Origin: Microvirga arsenatis
GTDB taxonomy: Bacteria; Pseudomonadota; Alphaproteobacteria; Rhizobiales; Beijerinckiaceae
Assembly: GCF_009910705.1 (NCBI RefSeq)
Contig: NZ_JAAAXJ010000002.1
Coordinates: forward strand, 124,001 to 188,000
Length of the DNA stretch: 64,000 bases
Direction: 5' to 3'
Below the pieces are notes generated by a model. That model was not told where the DNA came from and ran no database searches. It was given only the letters and a program-made list of their open reading frames with translations. Of the stretch, positions 17,648 through 26,286 are shown one piece after another (the stretch's first letter is position 1; each line of letters begins with the position of its first letter). The position numbers and the translations under genes were made by a program.

Positions 17648-19327
17648 ATGACAGCGCCCTCCCGCACCGGCGGCCAGATTCTTGTCGATCAGCTTCTCGT
17701 TCATGGAGTCGATCACATCTTCTGCGTTCCGGGCGAGAGTTACCTGGCGGCCCTCGACGCGCTGCATGATGCCAGTATCACTGTGACGGTCTGCCGCCAG
17801 GAAGGCGGCGCGGCCATGATGGCGGAGGCCTACGGCAAGCTCACCGGCCGCCCCGGCATCTGCTTCGTCACCCGCGGCCCCGGCGCGACGAACGCTTCGC
17901 CCGGCATTCACATCGCCAGGCAGGATTCCACGCCGATGATCCTGTTCGTCGGCCAGATCGAGCGCGGCATGCGCGAGCGCGAGGCGTTCCAGGAACTCGA
18001 CTACCGCGCCGCCTTCGGACCGCTCGCCAAATGGGCGACGGAGGTGGACGATCCGGCGCGCTTTCCCGAGATCGTCTCCCGCGCTTTTCATGTGGCCACC
18101 TCCGGTCGTCCAGGCCCGGTCGTGATCGCGCTTCCGGAAGACGTGCTCACCGAGATGGCCGCGGTCGCCGACGCGCCGCGCTATCAGGTGATCGAGACCC
18201 ATCCCGGTCTCACGCATATGGCGGAGCTGCAGAAGCTCCTGCACGGCGCGAAGAAGCCGGTGGCGCTGCTCGGCGGCAGCCGCTGGTCGGACGTGGCGGT
18301 GCAGCGCTTCGTGCGCTTCGCCGAGCGCTTCGAGCTGCCGGTGGCCTGCACCTTCCGCCGCCAGATGCTGTTTCCCGCCGACCACGCTTCCTACATCGGC
18401 GACCTGGGGCTCGGGGTGAATCCGAAGCTGCTCGCGCGCATCAAGGAGGCCGACCTCGTGCTGCTCGTGGGCGGGCGCCTCTCCGAGATCCCGAGCCAGA
18501 GCTACACGCTTCTCGACATTCCCGCGCCGAAGCAGATTCTGGTGCACATCCATCCCGATCCGAGCGAGCTCGGCCGGGTCTATGCGCCGCATCTGGCCAT
18601 CAACGCCTCGCCCAATGCCTTCACGGCGGCGCTCGAGGGCGTGCATCCGCCGGCCTCCCTGCCCTGGAGCGAGGGCACGACGGCGGCGCATTCCGATTAT
18701 CTCGCCTGGAGCGATCCGGAATCGATCCGCGTTCCGGGCGCCCTGCAGATGGGCGACGTGATGCGGCACCTGCGCGAGGTGATGCCCTCCGACACGATCT
18801 TCTGCAACGGCGCCGGCAACTTCGCCACCTGGGTGCACCGCTTCTGGCCGTTCCGGGAGTACGGCACGCAGCTTGCGCCCACCTCCGGCTCCATGGGCTA
18901 CGGCGTCCCGGCGGCGGTCGGCGCCAAGCGTCTGCGCCCCGACAGCCCCGTGGTGGTGTTCGCCGGCGACGGCGACTTCCTCATGAACGGGCAGGAATTC
19001 GCCACCGCGGTGCAGTACGACCTGCCGATCCTGGTGATCCTGCTCGACAACGGCATGTACGGCACGATCCGCATGCACCAGGAGCGCGAGTATCCCGGCC
19101 GCGTCTCGGCGACCATGCTGCAGAACCCGGATTTTTCCGCCTATGCCCGCGCCTTCGGCGGCTACGGCGAGCGCGTGGAGATGACGGAGGATTTCGCGCC
19201 CGCCCTCCAGCGCGCGCTCACCTCCGGCAAGCCGGCGATCCTGCACTGCATCCTCGACCCGGAAGCGATCACGCCGTCGATGTCGCTGTCCGCGATCCGC
19301 GAGAAGGCACTGGCGAGCGGGAAGTAA
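17648..19327 (+). CDS. Thiamine-pyrophosphate enzyme, acetolactate synthase-like
   Basis: A 559-residue enzyme with the three-domain TPP decarboxylase/synthase layout: an N-terminal Pyr domain with the activating Glu in VTVCRQEGGAAMMAEAYG (about residues 47-58), a central domain, and a C-terminal PP domain with FAGDGDFLMNGQEFATA and LLDNGMYG. It resembles large subunits of acetolactate synthase but has no partner small subunit nearby, and single-gene homologues use other 2-oxo acids. The start at 17648 lies 78 bases past the amaB stop, beyond a terminator, so it probably has its own promoter. Substrate unknown. Confidence 0.82.
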   Translation: MTAPSRTGGQILVDQLLVHGVDHIFCVPGESYLAALDALHDASITVTVCRQEGGAAMMAEAYGKLTGRPGICFVTRGPGATNASPGIHIARQDSTPMILFVGQIERGMREREAFQELDYRAAFGPLAKWATEVDDPARFPEIVSRAFHVATSGRPGPVVIALPEDVLTEMAAVADAPRYQVIETHPGLTHMAELQKLLHGAKKPVALLGGSRWSDVAVQRFVRFAERFELPVACTFRRQMLFPADHASYIGDLGLGVNPKLLARIKEADLVLLVGGRLSEIPSQSYTLLDIPAPKQILVHIHPDPSELGRVYAPHLAINASPNAFTAALEGVHPPASLPWSEGTTAAHSDYLAWSDPESIRVPGALQMGDVMRHLREVMPSDTIFCNGAGNFATWVHRFWPFREYGTQLAPTSGSMGYGVPAAVGAKRLRPDSPVVVFAGDGDFLMNGQEFATAVQYDLPILVILLDNGMYGTIRMHQEREYPGRVSATMLQNPDFSAYARAFGGYGERVEMTEDFAPALQRALTSGKPAILHCILDPEAITPSMSLSAIREKALASGK

Positions 19328-19343
19328 GAACGCGATCATGCGC

Positions 19344-19483
19344 ATCATCCCGGACGGCGCAGCCGATCCGGGATCGCGAGCAGGATAGGGCGCGTGTTTC
19401 CCCTCCCCCCCTTGTGGGGGAGGGCTGGTAGCGCCACGCTCATCACGCGATCCCGGATCTCGCTTTGCTCGTCCGGGATGACG
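19344..19483. repeat. Palindromic repeat, family E copy 1, carrying a C-like insert
   Basis: Left arm TCATCCCGGACGG...CGATCCGGGATCGC (19344-19378) is the inverted match of the right arm GCGATCCCGGATC...CGTCCGGGATGA (19447-19481). Between them at 19400-19424 is a CCCTCCCCCCCTTGTGGGGGAGGG hairpin like a family C arm. The element sits between convergent genes. Confidence 0.75.
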
Positions 19484-19493
19484 TTTCTTAGGT

Positions 19494-20465
19494 TTAAGCC
19501 GCCTTCGCCTCGTCGAGCCGCCGCGCCACGAGCGTGCGCAAGGAGCGCAGATCCTTCACGAAGGAGCGGATGCCCTCGGCGAGCTTTTCCGTCGCCATCG
19601 CGTCCTCGTTCAGGGCGAAGCGGAAACTCTTTTCGTCCGTGCGCGGCAGCGGCGCGATCTTCTCGACATTCTCCGGCGAAAGCTTGCGCGGCAGCTCGCC
19701 GTCCGCCTTCGCCAGCTCGTCGAGGAGCGCAGGCGAGATCGTGAGCCGGTCGCAGCCCGCGAGCGCCTCGATCTCCCCGATGTTGCGGAAGGAGGCGCCC
19801 ATCACCACGGTCTTGATGCCTTGAGCCTTGTACGACGCATAGATCTTGCGCACGGAGAGCACGCCGGGATCGGTCTCGCCCGTATAGGGCCCGCCGCCCG
19901 CCTTCACGTGCCAGTCGAGGATGCGGCCGACGAAGGGCGAGATGAGGAACACGCCGGCCTCCGCGCAGGCCTGGGCCTGCACCTGGCTGAAGAGAAGCGT
20001 GAGGTTGCAGTCGATGCCCTCCTTCTGGAGCACTTCCGCCGCGCGGATGCCCTCCCAGGTGGAGGCGATCTTGATGAGGATCTTTTCGCGCCCGATGCCG
20101 CGCTCCTCGTACGCCTTGATGATGGCCCGGGCCTTCTCCACCGTCCCTTCCGTGTCGAAGGAGAGGTCCGCATCCACCTCCGTCGAGACGCGGCCCGGCA
20201 CGATGCTGGCCAGTTCCGCTCCGAAGGCCACGGCGAGCCGGTCGCAGATCGCCGCCACCATGCCCTCGCGGGAGCCGCCCTGCTTGCGGCCCCAGGCCAG
20301 GGCCTCGTCGAGGATATGGCCATAGGCCGGGGTCTCGACCGCCTTCAGCAGCAGGGTCGGATTGGTGGTGCAGTCCTGGGGCTTCAGGCGGCGCACCGCA
20401 TCGAGGTCGCCCGTATCGGCGACGACGACCGTCATGGCGCGCAACTGGTCGAGCTTGGAGGGCAT
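19494..20465 (-). CDS. tal: Transaldolase
   Basis: A 323-residue class I aldolase of the pentose phosphate pathway, moving a dihydroxyacetone unit from sedoheptulose-7-phosphate to glyceraldehyde-3-phosphate. The signature [15 protein letters not shown] (about residues 28-42) and the Schiff-base lysine region [13 protein letters not shown] (Lys near 131) are present, as is CNLTLLFS. Length fits the TalB type. The ATG at 20465 has a GGAGA ahead; the open frame further upstream runs into a repeat element. Confidence 0.92.
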   Translation of the reverse strand: MPSKLDQLRAMTVVVADTGDLDAVRRLKPQDCTTNPTLLLKAVETPAYGHILDEALAWGRKQGGSREGMVAAICDRLAVAFGAELASIVPGRVSTEVDADLSFDTEGTVEKARAIIKAYEERGIGREKILIKIASTWEGIRAAEVLQKEGIDCNLTLLFSQVQAQACAEAGVFLISPFVGRILDWHVKAGGGPYTGETDPGVLSVRKIYASYKAQGIKTVVMGASFRNIGEIEALAGCDRLTISPALLDELAKADGELPRKLSPENVEKIAPLPRTDEKSFRFALNEDAMATEKLAEGIRSFVKDLRSLRTLVARRLDEAKAA

Positions 20466-20552
20466 CGGGATCTCCGTGGGGTTCGTTTGGGTTTGACTTA
20501 GTGGGTTCAGGAGACTTCGTGAAGGCCCTGGGGAGCGCGGCGCTCCTTTTCC

Positions 20553-20699
20553 CCTCCCCCTTGCGGGGAGGGGTGGGGCGGTCCGACCGGGTGAGCGCGC
20601 CAACCAGTCAGGCGCTGTCGCAGGCTGCTCGCTCTATGGATGAAGCAGGCGCTTTGACTTTCCAACCCCCACCTTCGATCCCTCCCCGCAAGGGGGAGG
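20553..20699. repeat. Palindromic repeat, family C, copy 3
   Basis: Perfect 20-base inverted arms at 20553-20572 and 20680-20699 identical to those of copy 1, with a spacer of about 107 bases. It lies between the 5' end of tal and the 3' end of the LysR gene. Confidence 0.8.
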
Positions 20700-20713
20700 G
20701 AAGAAACGGGCGC

Positions 20714-21604
20714 TCACACGAAAAGCCCCCGGTTCGCCCGCACGCGGCTCAGGATGAAGGAATAGACCTCCTCCACCCGACGCAGGGTCCGGACATCCGC
20801 ATGGGTCACGAGCCAGTAGGTGCGAAGATACGAGATCTCGGGCAGCACCACCTCGAGCTCCGGGAATTGCCGGACGGCGTAGTCGTGCAGGATGCCGATG
20901 CCGATCCCCGCCCGCACGGCTTCCGCCTGCGCCACCACGCTGGCGCATTCGAAGCGGTGGGAGGTAACTTTTTCGAGATTGGAGAAATAGTCGAGCACCG
21001 GGCTGTAGAGCAGGTCCGCCACGTAGGTCACGAGGGTTTTGCCCGAGAGGTCGGCCAGCTCCCGCACCGGCCCGTGGCGCCTGAGATAATCCTTCGAGGC
21101 GTAGAGCCTGAGCCGGTAATCCGTGAGCTTGCGGGAGACGAGACGCCCTTCGGTCGGCTGCTCCAGGGTCACGGCGATGTCGGCCTCGCGCTTGGACAGC
21201 GAGAAGGTCCGCGGCAGGGCCACGAGCTGGAGGGTGAGGCCAGGATGCCGCTCGGCGAGCGCCCCGAGCTCGGGGGCGAGGAAGTAGGTGCCGATGCCGT
21301 CCGGCGCGCCGATGCGCACGGTGCCCGAAAGGGCGAGGTCGGCGCCGCCCAGCTCGCTCGCCACCGCCAGCGCCTGGGTCTCCATGGTCTCCGCATGCTT
21401 CAGGAGCCGCTCCCCCGGCTCGGTCAGGGTGTAGCCCTGCGGGCTGCGCTCGAAGAGCTTGGCCTTGAGGGACGATTCCAGGGCCGAGATCCGGCGCGAG
21501 ACCGTGGTGTGATCCGCCTCCAGCTGCCGGGCGGCCGCGGTCAGCCGGCCGGCCCGGGCAACGGCCAGGAAGAAGCGGAGATCGTCCCAGTCGAAGGCGC
21601 TCAT
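20714..21604 (-). CDS. LysR family transcriptional regulator
   Basis: A 296-residue LysR-type regulator. The N-terminal HTH (DDLRFFLAVARAGRLTAAARQL, then TTVSRRISALE, residues 7-43) is followed by an effector-binding domain. The frame is open ten codons upstream, but 21604 matches the usual LysR start. It diverges from mmsA with 116 bases between; that spacer holds GCAC-AACC-GTGC and the inverted pair TCGCAC/GTGCGA (21629 and 21663 regions), plausible LysR sites. It probably controls the valine catabolism genes. Confidence 0.87.
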   Translation of the reverse strand: MSAFDWDDLRFFLAVARAGRLTAAARQLEADHTTVSRRISALESSLKAKLFERSPQGYTLTEPGERLLKHAETMETQALAVASELGGADLALSGTVRIGAPDGIGTYFLAPELGALAERHPGLTLQLVALPRTFSLSKREADIAVTLEQPTEGRLVSRKLTDYRLRLYASKDYLRRHGPVRELADLSGKTLVTYVADLLYSPVLDYFSNLEKVTSHRFECASVVAQAEAVRAGIGIGILHDYAVRQFPELEVVLPEISYLRTYWLVTHADVRTLRRVEEVYSFILSRVRANRGLFV

Positions 21605-21720
21605 GCAGGTCCTCAGGCATTGGCATTTTCGCACAACCGTGCCTCGGTTTCACCCATAGTCGTGCGATTTCAACAATGATAGAAGAAGGCACGAAAAAGC
21701 ACCCTCAGGAGGAATACGCC

Positions 21721-23217
21721 ATGCGCGAGGTCGGACACTTCATCGGCGGCAAGCAGGTCCCCGGCAAATCGGGCCGCACCACCGAATTCTTCCAGCCCAT
21801 GACCGGCGAGGTGATCGGCCGGGTCGCGCTGGCGTCCAAGGACGAGCTGCGCCAGGCGGTGGAGAACGCCAAGGCCGCGCAGCCGGCCTGGGCCGCCACC
21901 AACCCGCAGCGCCGCGCCCGCGTGATGATGAAGTTCCTCGAGCTGATCGCCCGGGAGACCGACTCGCTCGCCGAGATGCTGGCGCGCGAGCACGGCAAGA
22001 CCATCGTGGACGCCAAGGGCGACATCCAGCGCGGCGTCGAGGTGGCGGAGTTCTGCGTCGGGATTCCGCACCTCTTGAAGGGCGAGTTCACGGAAGGCGC
22101 CGGCCCCGGCATCGACATGTACTCGATCCGCCAGCCGCTGGGCGTGGTGGCCGGCATCACGCCGTTCAACTTCCCCGCCATGATCCCGCTGTGGAAGCTC
22201 TCGCCGGCGATCGCCTGCGGCAACGCCTTCATCCTGAAGCCCTCCGAGCGCGATCCGGGCGTGCCCATGCGCCTGGCCGAGCTGATGATGGAGGCGGGCC
22301 TGCCGGCCGGCATCCTCAACGTGGTCAACGGCGACAAGGAAGTGGTGGACGCGATCCTGGACGATCCGGACATCAAGGCCGTGGGCTTCGTCGGCTCCTC
22401 GCCGATCGCGCAATACGTCTATTCCCGCGCCACCGCCAACGGCAAGCGCGCGCAGTGCTTCGGCGGCGCGAAGAACCACATGATCATCATGCCCGACGCC
22501 GATCTCGACCAGGCGGCCGATGCGCTCATCGGCGCCGGCTACGGCTCGGCGGGCGAGCGCTGCATGGCCATCTCGGTGGCGGTGCCGGTGGGACGCGCCA
22601 CCGCCGACGCGCTCATGGACAAGCTGATCCCGCGGGTCGAGACCCTGAAGGTCGGCCCCTCCACCGATCCCTCCGCCGATTTCGGACCGCTGGTCACGAA
22701 GGCTCATCTCGACAAGGTGCGCTCCTATGTCGATCTCGGCGTTCAGGAAGGCGCCAAGCTCGTGGTCGATGGCCGCAACTTCAAGATGCAGGGCTACGAA
22801 AACGGCTTCTACATGGGCGGCTGCCTCTTCGACGAGGTGACGACCGACATGCGCATCTACAAGGAGGAGATCTTCGGGCCCGTCCTGTCCGTGGTGCGCG
22901 CCAAGGATTACGAGGAGGCCCTGCGCCTTCCCACCGAGCACGAATACGGCAACGGGGTCGCGATCTATACGCGCGACGGCGACGCGGCCCGCGACTTCGC
23001 CTCCCGCGTCAACGTGGGCATGGTGGGCATCAACGTGCCGATCCCGGTGCCGCTCGCTTACTACACCTTCGGCGGCTGGAAGGCCTCGGGCTTCGGCGAC
23101 CTCAACCAGCACGGCCCGGACGCGATCCGCTTCTACACCAAGACCAAGACCGTCACCTCCCGCTGGCCGTCGGGCATCAAGGAAGGCGCGGAATTCTCCA
23201 TCCCGACGATGAAGTGA
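21721..23217 (+). CDS. mmsA: Methylmalonate-semialdehyde dehydrogenase (CoA-acylating)
   Basis: A 498-residue ALDH6-family enzyme converting methylmalonate semialdehyde to propionyl-CoA, and malonate semialdehyde to acetyl-CoA, with NAD and CoA. The catalytic Cys lies in SAGERCMAISVAVPVG (near residue 284), and PFNFPAMIPLWKLSPAIACGN is typical of the family. The ATG at 21721 follows CAGGAGG. It heads a rightward valine-degradation group with acyl-CoA dehydrogenase and mmsB. The same protein family supplies IolA, which is missing from the inositol cluster at 40-52 kb, so it may serve both pathways. Confidence 0.93.
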   Translation: MREVGHFIGGKQVPGKSGRTTEFFQPMTGEVIGRVALASKDELRQAVENAKAAQPAWAATNPQRRARVMMKFLELIARETDSLAEMLAREHGKTIVDAKGDIQRGVEVAEFCVGIPHLLKGEFTEGAGPGIDMYSIRQPLGVVAGITPFNFPAMIPLWKLSPAIACGNAFILKPSERDPGVPMRLAELMMEAGLPAGILNVVNGDKEVVDAILDDPDIKAVGFVGSSPIAQYVYSRATANGKRAQCFGGAKNHMIIMPDADLDQAADALIGAGYGSAGERCMAISVAVPVGRATADALMDKLIPRVETLKVGPSTDPSADFGPLVTKAHLDKVRSYVDLGVQEGAKLVVDGRNFKMQGYENGFYMGGCLFDEVTTDMRIYKEEIFGPVLSVVRAKDYEEALRLPTEHEYGNGVAIYTRDGDAARDFASRVNVGMVGINVPIPVPLAYYTFGGWKASGFGDLNQHGPDAIRFYTKTKTVTSRWPSGIKEGAEFSIPTMK

Positions 23218-23229
23218 ACCATCATGACC

Positions 23230-23254
23230 ATGGCCGGGGCTCGTTCCCGGCCAT
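23230..23254. terminator. Hairpin after mmsA, possible terminator or family A fragment
   Basis: ATGGCCGGG and CCCGGCCAT form a perfect 9-bp stem with a seven-base loop; TTTGCTTT follows. The same stem occurs at the left end of family A repeats, so it may be a degenerate copy used as a terminator. Confidence 0.55.
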
Positions 23255-23366
23255 TTGCTTTGAAGGGCTGCATCTTTTTGGCGGCGAGCCGGAGCCACTT
23301 CGCCGAAAGATGCTCTAGATCCAAAGTCGGGGTGCACAATCTCCCCCACCATGACGATTTAGGACC

Positions 23367-24518
23367 ATGACCCAGTTCTCTCTCACCGACGATCAAATCG
23401 CCGTCCGCGACATGGCGCTCGCCTTCGCGGCGGAGAACCTCGCGCCCCATGCCCTCGAATGGGACGAGAAGAAGCATTTTCCCGTGGACGTGATGCGCGA
23501 GGCGGCAAGCCTCGGCATGGCGGCGATCTACACCCGCGACGACGTGGGCGGATCGGGCATGACGCGGCTCGATGCGGCGCTAATCTTCGAGGCGCTCGCC
23601 ACCGGCTGCCCGGCGGTCTCGGCCTACCTGTCGATCCACAACATGGCGACCTGGATGATCGACCGCTACGGCTCCGAAGAGCAGCGCCAGCGCTACATTC
23701 CGCGGCTCGCCACCATGGAGCTGATTGCGAGCTACTGCCTCACCGAGCCGGGCTCCGGCTCGGACGCGGCGGCGCTCAAGACCAAGGCGGTGCGCGACGG
23801 CGACCACTACATCGTCAACGGCGTGAAGCAGTTCATCTCGGGCGCCGGCACCTCCGACATCTACGTGACCATGGTGCGCACCGGCGGCGAGGGCCCCTCC
23901 GGCATCTCGACCCTGGTGATCGAGAAGGACATGCCCGGCGTCTCCTTCGGCGCGCAGGAGAAGAAGATGGGCTGGAACGCGCAGCCCACCGCCGCCGTCA
24001 TCTTCGAGGATGTGCGCGTGCCGGTCGCCAACCGGCTTTCTGACGAAGGCCAGGGCTTCAAGATCGCCATGTCGGGGCTTGACGGCGGGCGCATCAACAT
24101 CGGCGCCTGCTCCCTCGGCGGCGCGCAGGCGGCCCTCGACAAGGCATTGACCTACGCCAACGACCGCAAGGCCTTCGGCAAGCGCATCGCCGACTTCCAG
24201 GCGCTGCAGTTCAAGCTCGCCGACATGGCCACCGAGCTCGAATGCGCGCGCACCTTCCTGTGGCGCGCGGCTTCCGCGCTGGATGAAAAGGCGCTCGACG
24301 CCACCAAGCTCTGCGCCATGGCCAAGCGCATGGCCACCGATGTGGGCTTTAAGGTCGCGAACGACGCGCTGCAGCTCCATGGCGGCTACGGCTATCTCGC
24401 CGATTACGGCGTGGAGAAGATCGTGCGCGATCTTCGCGTGCACCAGATCCTGGAGGGCACCAACGAGATCATGCGCCTGATCGTGGCGCGCGATTTGGTG
24501 GGGCGCGGCAATCGATGA
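23367..24518 (+). CDS. Acyl-CoA dehydrogenase, isobutyryl-CoA type
   Basis: A 383-residue FAD enzyme. Markers are [17 protein letters not shown] (FAD/substrate loop, about residues 123-139), [18 protein letters not shown], and the C-terminal [20 protein letters not shown] with the expected catalytic Glu. Close to mmsA and mmsB, it most likely dehydrogenates isobutyryl-CoA to methacrylyl-CoA in valine breakdown. It lies 149 bases after mmsA beyond a hairpin, and its stop overlaps the next start as ATGA. Confidence 0.9.
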   Translation: MTQFSLTDDQIAVRDMALAFAAENLAPHALEWDEKKHFPVDVMREAASLGMAAIYTRDDVGGSGMTRLDAALIFEALATGCPAVSAYLSIHNMATWMIDRYGSEEQRQRYIPRLATMELIASYCLTEPGSGSDAAALKTKAVRDGDHYIVNGVKQFISGAGTSDIYVTMVRTGGEGPSGISTLVIEKDMPGVSFGAQEKKMGWNAQPTAAVIFEDVRVPVANRLSDEGQGFKIAMSGLDGGRINIGACSLGGAQAALDKALTYANDRKAFGKRIADFQALQFKLADMATELECARTFLWRAASALDEKALDATKLCAMAKRMATDVGFKVANDALQLHGGYGYLADYGVEKIVRDLRVHQILEGTNEIMRLIVARDLVGRGNR

Positions 24519-24886
24519 CGGCGAGGTCGCTCGGCCTCGGCTTCGGCATCGCCGCGGCGATCTTCGCGCTGTTTCATTTTGCAGGTCCATGGTTCTTCCT
24601 CGACGGGCGACGCCCCTTCCAGCTCAACTTCGCGGCGGGAGCCGTGCTCGGCCTCGGGCTGGGAGGGCTGATTCACCACGTTCTGCGAGTTCCCGCGAAA
24701 GCCGCGATTCATGCCATGACGCTCGTCGCCGTTCCCGGCATGCTGGCCATGGCCGCCGTGGGCTCGCATTTCGCAGTGTTCTTCCCGCGGCTCGATCCCG
24801 CCCTCGACAAGGTCTTCGGATCGCTGATGCTGTGGTTCTACGGATTCTCGCTCGCGGGAGCCCTGTGGATGGCGCGGCGCGCATGA
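24515..24886 (+). CDS. Small integral membrane protein, unknown function
   Basis: A 123-residue protein with about four hydrophobic segments (residues 5-28, 38-58, 64-86, 100-119) and few charged residues apart from the C-terminal ARRA. No recognised family. Its ATG overlaps the acyl-CoA dehydrogenase stop (ATGA), so it is translated with it, and mmsB starts 58 bases later. The position inside a valine-catabolism operon hints at a linked role, but nothing in the sequence shows one. Confidence 0.7.
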   Translation: MTARSLGLGFGIAAAIFALFHFAGPWFFLDGRRPFQLNFAAGAVLGLGLGGLIHHVLRVPAKAAIHAMTLVAVPGMLAMAAVGSHFAVFFPRLDPALDKVFGSLMLWFYGFSLAGALWMARRA

Positions 24887-24944
24887 CGGCAGCCTTCATC
24901 GGACAAGCGGCTTCAGAATTGCACGACAACAAGGGAGGATTCTC

Positions 24945-25835
24945 ATGACCAGCATCGCCTTCATCGGCCTCGGCAACATGGGCGGACCCATGGCCGCGAA
25001 CCTCGTCAGGGCCGGGCACAGGGTCGCCGGCTTCGACCTGTCGCCCGCCTCCTGCGATCAGGCGCGGGCAGATGGCGTCGGCGTCGCGGGCTCCACGGCG
25101 GATGCGGTGCGGGACGCGGAGGTCGTCGTCACCATGCTGCCCGCCGGCAAGCATGTGCTCTCGGTCTGGACCGAGATCCTGCCTGCGCTGAAGGACGGCA
25201 CGCTCGTCATCGACTGCTCCACCATCGACGTGGAGAGCGCACGCAAGGCGCATGGCATGGCGCGCGATCAGGGGCGCAGCCTGATGAGCCTCGATGCGCC
25301 GGTCTCCGGCGGCGTCGGCGGCGCGAAGGGCGCGACTCTCACCTTCATGGCAGGCGGCACGAAAGAGGCCTTCGACCGGGCCGAGCCGATCCTGTCCAAG
25401 ATGGGCAAGAAGGTGGTCCATTGCGGCGAGGCCGGCGCCGGTCAGGCGGCGAAGATCTGCAACAACATGATCCTCGGCATCTCCATGATCGGCGTGTCGG
25501 AGGCCTTCGTTCTGGCGGAGAAGCTCGGGCTCTCGCATCAGGCGCTGTTCGACGTCGCCTCCACCTCCTCGGGCCAGTGCTGGTCGCTCACCACCTATTG
25601 CCCCGTGCCGGGCCCGGTGCCGACCTCGCCCGCCAACAACGGCTACAAGCCGGGCTTCGCGGCGGCCCTGATGCTCAAGGACCTGAAGCTCGCCCAGGAG
25701 GCGGCGCTCGCCTCGGGCGCCTCGACGCCGCTCGGCGCCGAGGCCGCGCAGCTCTACGCGCTCTTCGCCAATGCGGGCCACGAGGGCGACGACTTCTCCG
25801 GCATCATCAACTTCATCCGCGGACAGAAGAGCTGA
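24945..25835 (+). CDS. mmsB: 3-Hydroxyisobutyrate dehydrogenase
   Basis: A 296-residue NAD-dependent dehydrogenase of the beta-hydroxyacid family. It starts IAFIGLGNMGGPMAANLVRAG (dinucleotide motif, residues 4-24), has the substrate motif DAPVSGGVGGAKGATL (about 117-132) and the catalytic lysine in GAGQAAKICNN (about Lys170). It converts 3-hydroxyisobutyrate to methylmalonate semialdehyde, feeding MmsA. Good AAGGGAGG ribosome site. The enoyl-CoA hydratase and hydroxyisobutyryl-CoA hydrolase of the pathway are not in the window. Confidence 0.93.
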   Translation: MTSIAFIGLGNMGGPMAANLVRAGHRVAGFDLSPASCDQARADGVGVAGSTADAVRDAEVVVTMLPAGKHVLSVWTEILPALKDGTLVIDCSTIDVESARKAHGMARDQGRSLMSLDAPVSGGVGGAKGATLTFMAGGTKEAFDRAEPILSKMGKKVVHCGEAGAGQAAKICNNMILGISMIGVSEAFVLAEKLGLSHQALFDVASTSSGQCWSLTTYCPVPGPVPTSPANNGYKPGFAAALMLKDLKLAQEAALASGASTPLGAEAAQLYALFANAGHEGDDFSGIINFIRGQKS

Positions 25836-26130
25836 ACATCGAACCGGCGCATGACGCGCCGGTCGAGCCGGTCCTTGAGCCCCCACGCGAGGCGGCCCTC
25901 GAAGGCGGGGAGCCGGCCGCCTCGTCGCGAATCAGCCGGGCGCCGCCCGCGCCTGCGAGGCGCTCCAGGTCGATAGGGGTCTCGCCCCTGCCATAGAGGC
26001 CGGCGAGATGTCCGGGCACATGCCCGGACAGGGTGAGCCGGTCCTTGCCGACGAGGATGATCTCCAGGCCCGGCTCCGGACGGCGGGCAAAGGCTTGCGG
26101 CACAAAGGCATGGGCATGACCGCCCCCCAG
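25836..26130 (-). pseudogene. Remnant of an NADH-dehydrogenase-like FAD oxidoreductase
   Basis: Read leftward from about 26130, one frame gives GGGHAHAFV, then RPEPGLEIILVGKDRLTLSG, VPGHLAGLYGRGETPIDLERL and GGARLIRDEA. This matches the first 75 or so residues of NDH-2-like proteins (the type sometimes fused to SelD). A second frame then gives AFEGRLAWGLKDRLDRRVMRRF, which resembles the C-terminus of the same family. About 250-280 central residues are missing and the two ends are out of frame. There is no intact start. This is a deletion derivative and explains most of the 451-base gap 25836-26286. Confidence 0.6.
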
Positions 26131-26286
26131 GCGCCGCCTGCTCGTGGGGGCGGCCTGGAAGCGGCGGCCATCCGGTCGTGCCCTCCACAGGAACAGGATG
26201 TGTTGCACGACACCTACAGCTTTTGCCTCTTCCGTCCATTAGGCTTTTCTCAACCAAGACCGCTCAACCGCCGATTGCCCCTTCGC

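Noticed and set aside
25813-26208. Intact 131-residue gene at the NADH-dehydrogenase remnant
   Set aside because: Only the middle of the frame is protein-like; the conserved C-terminal block is in another frame and the start region is not conserved, so it is called a pseudogene.
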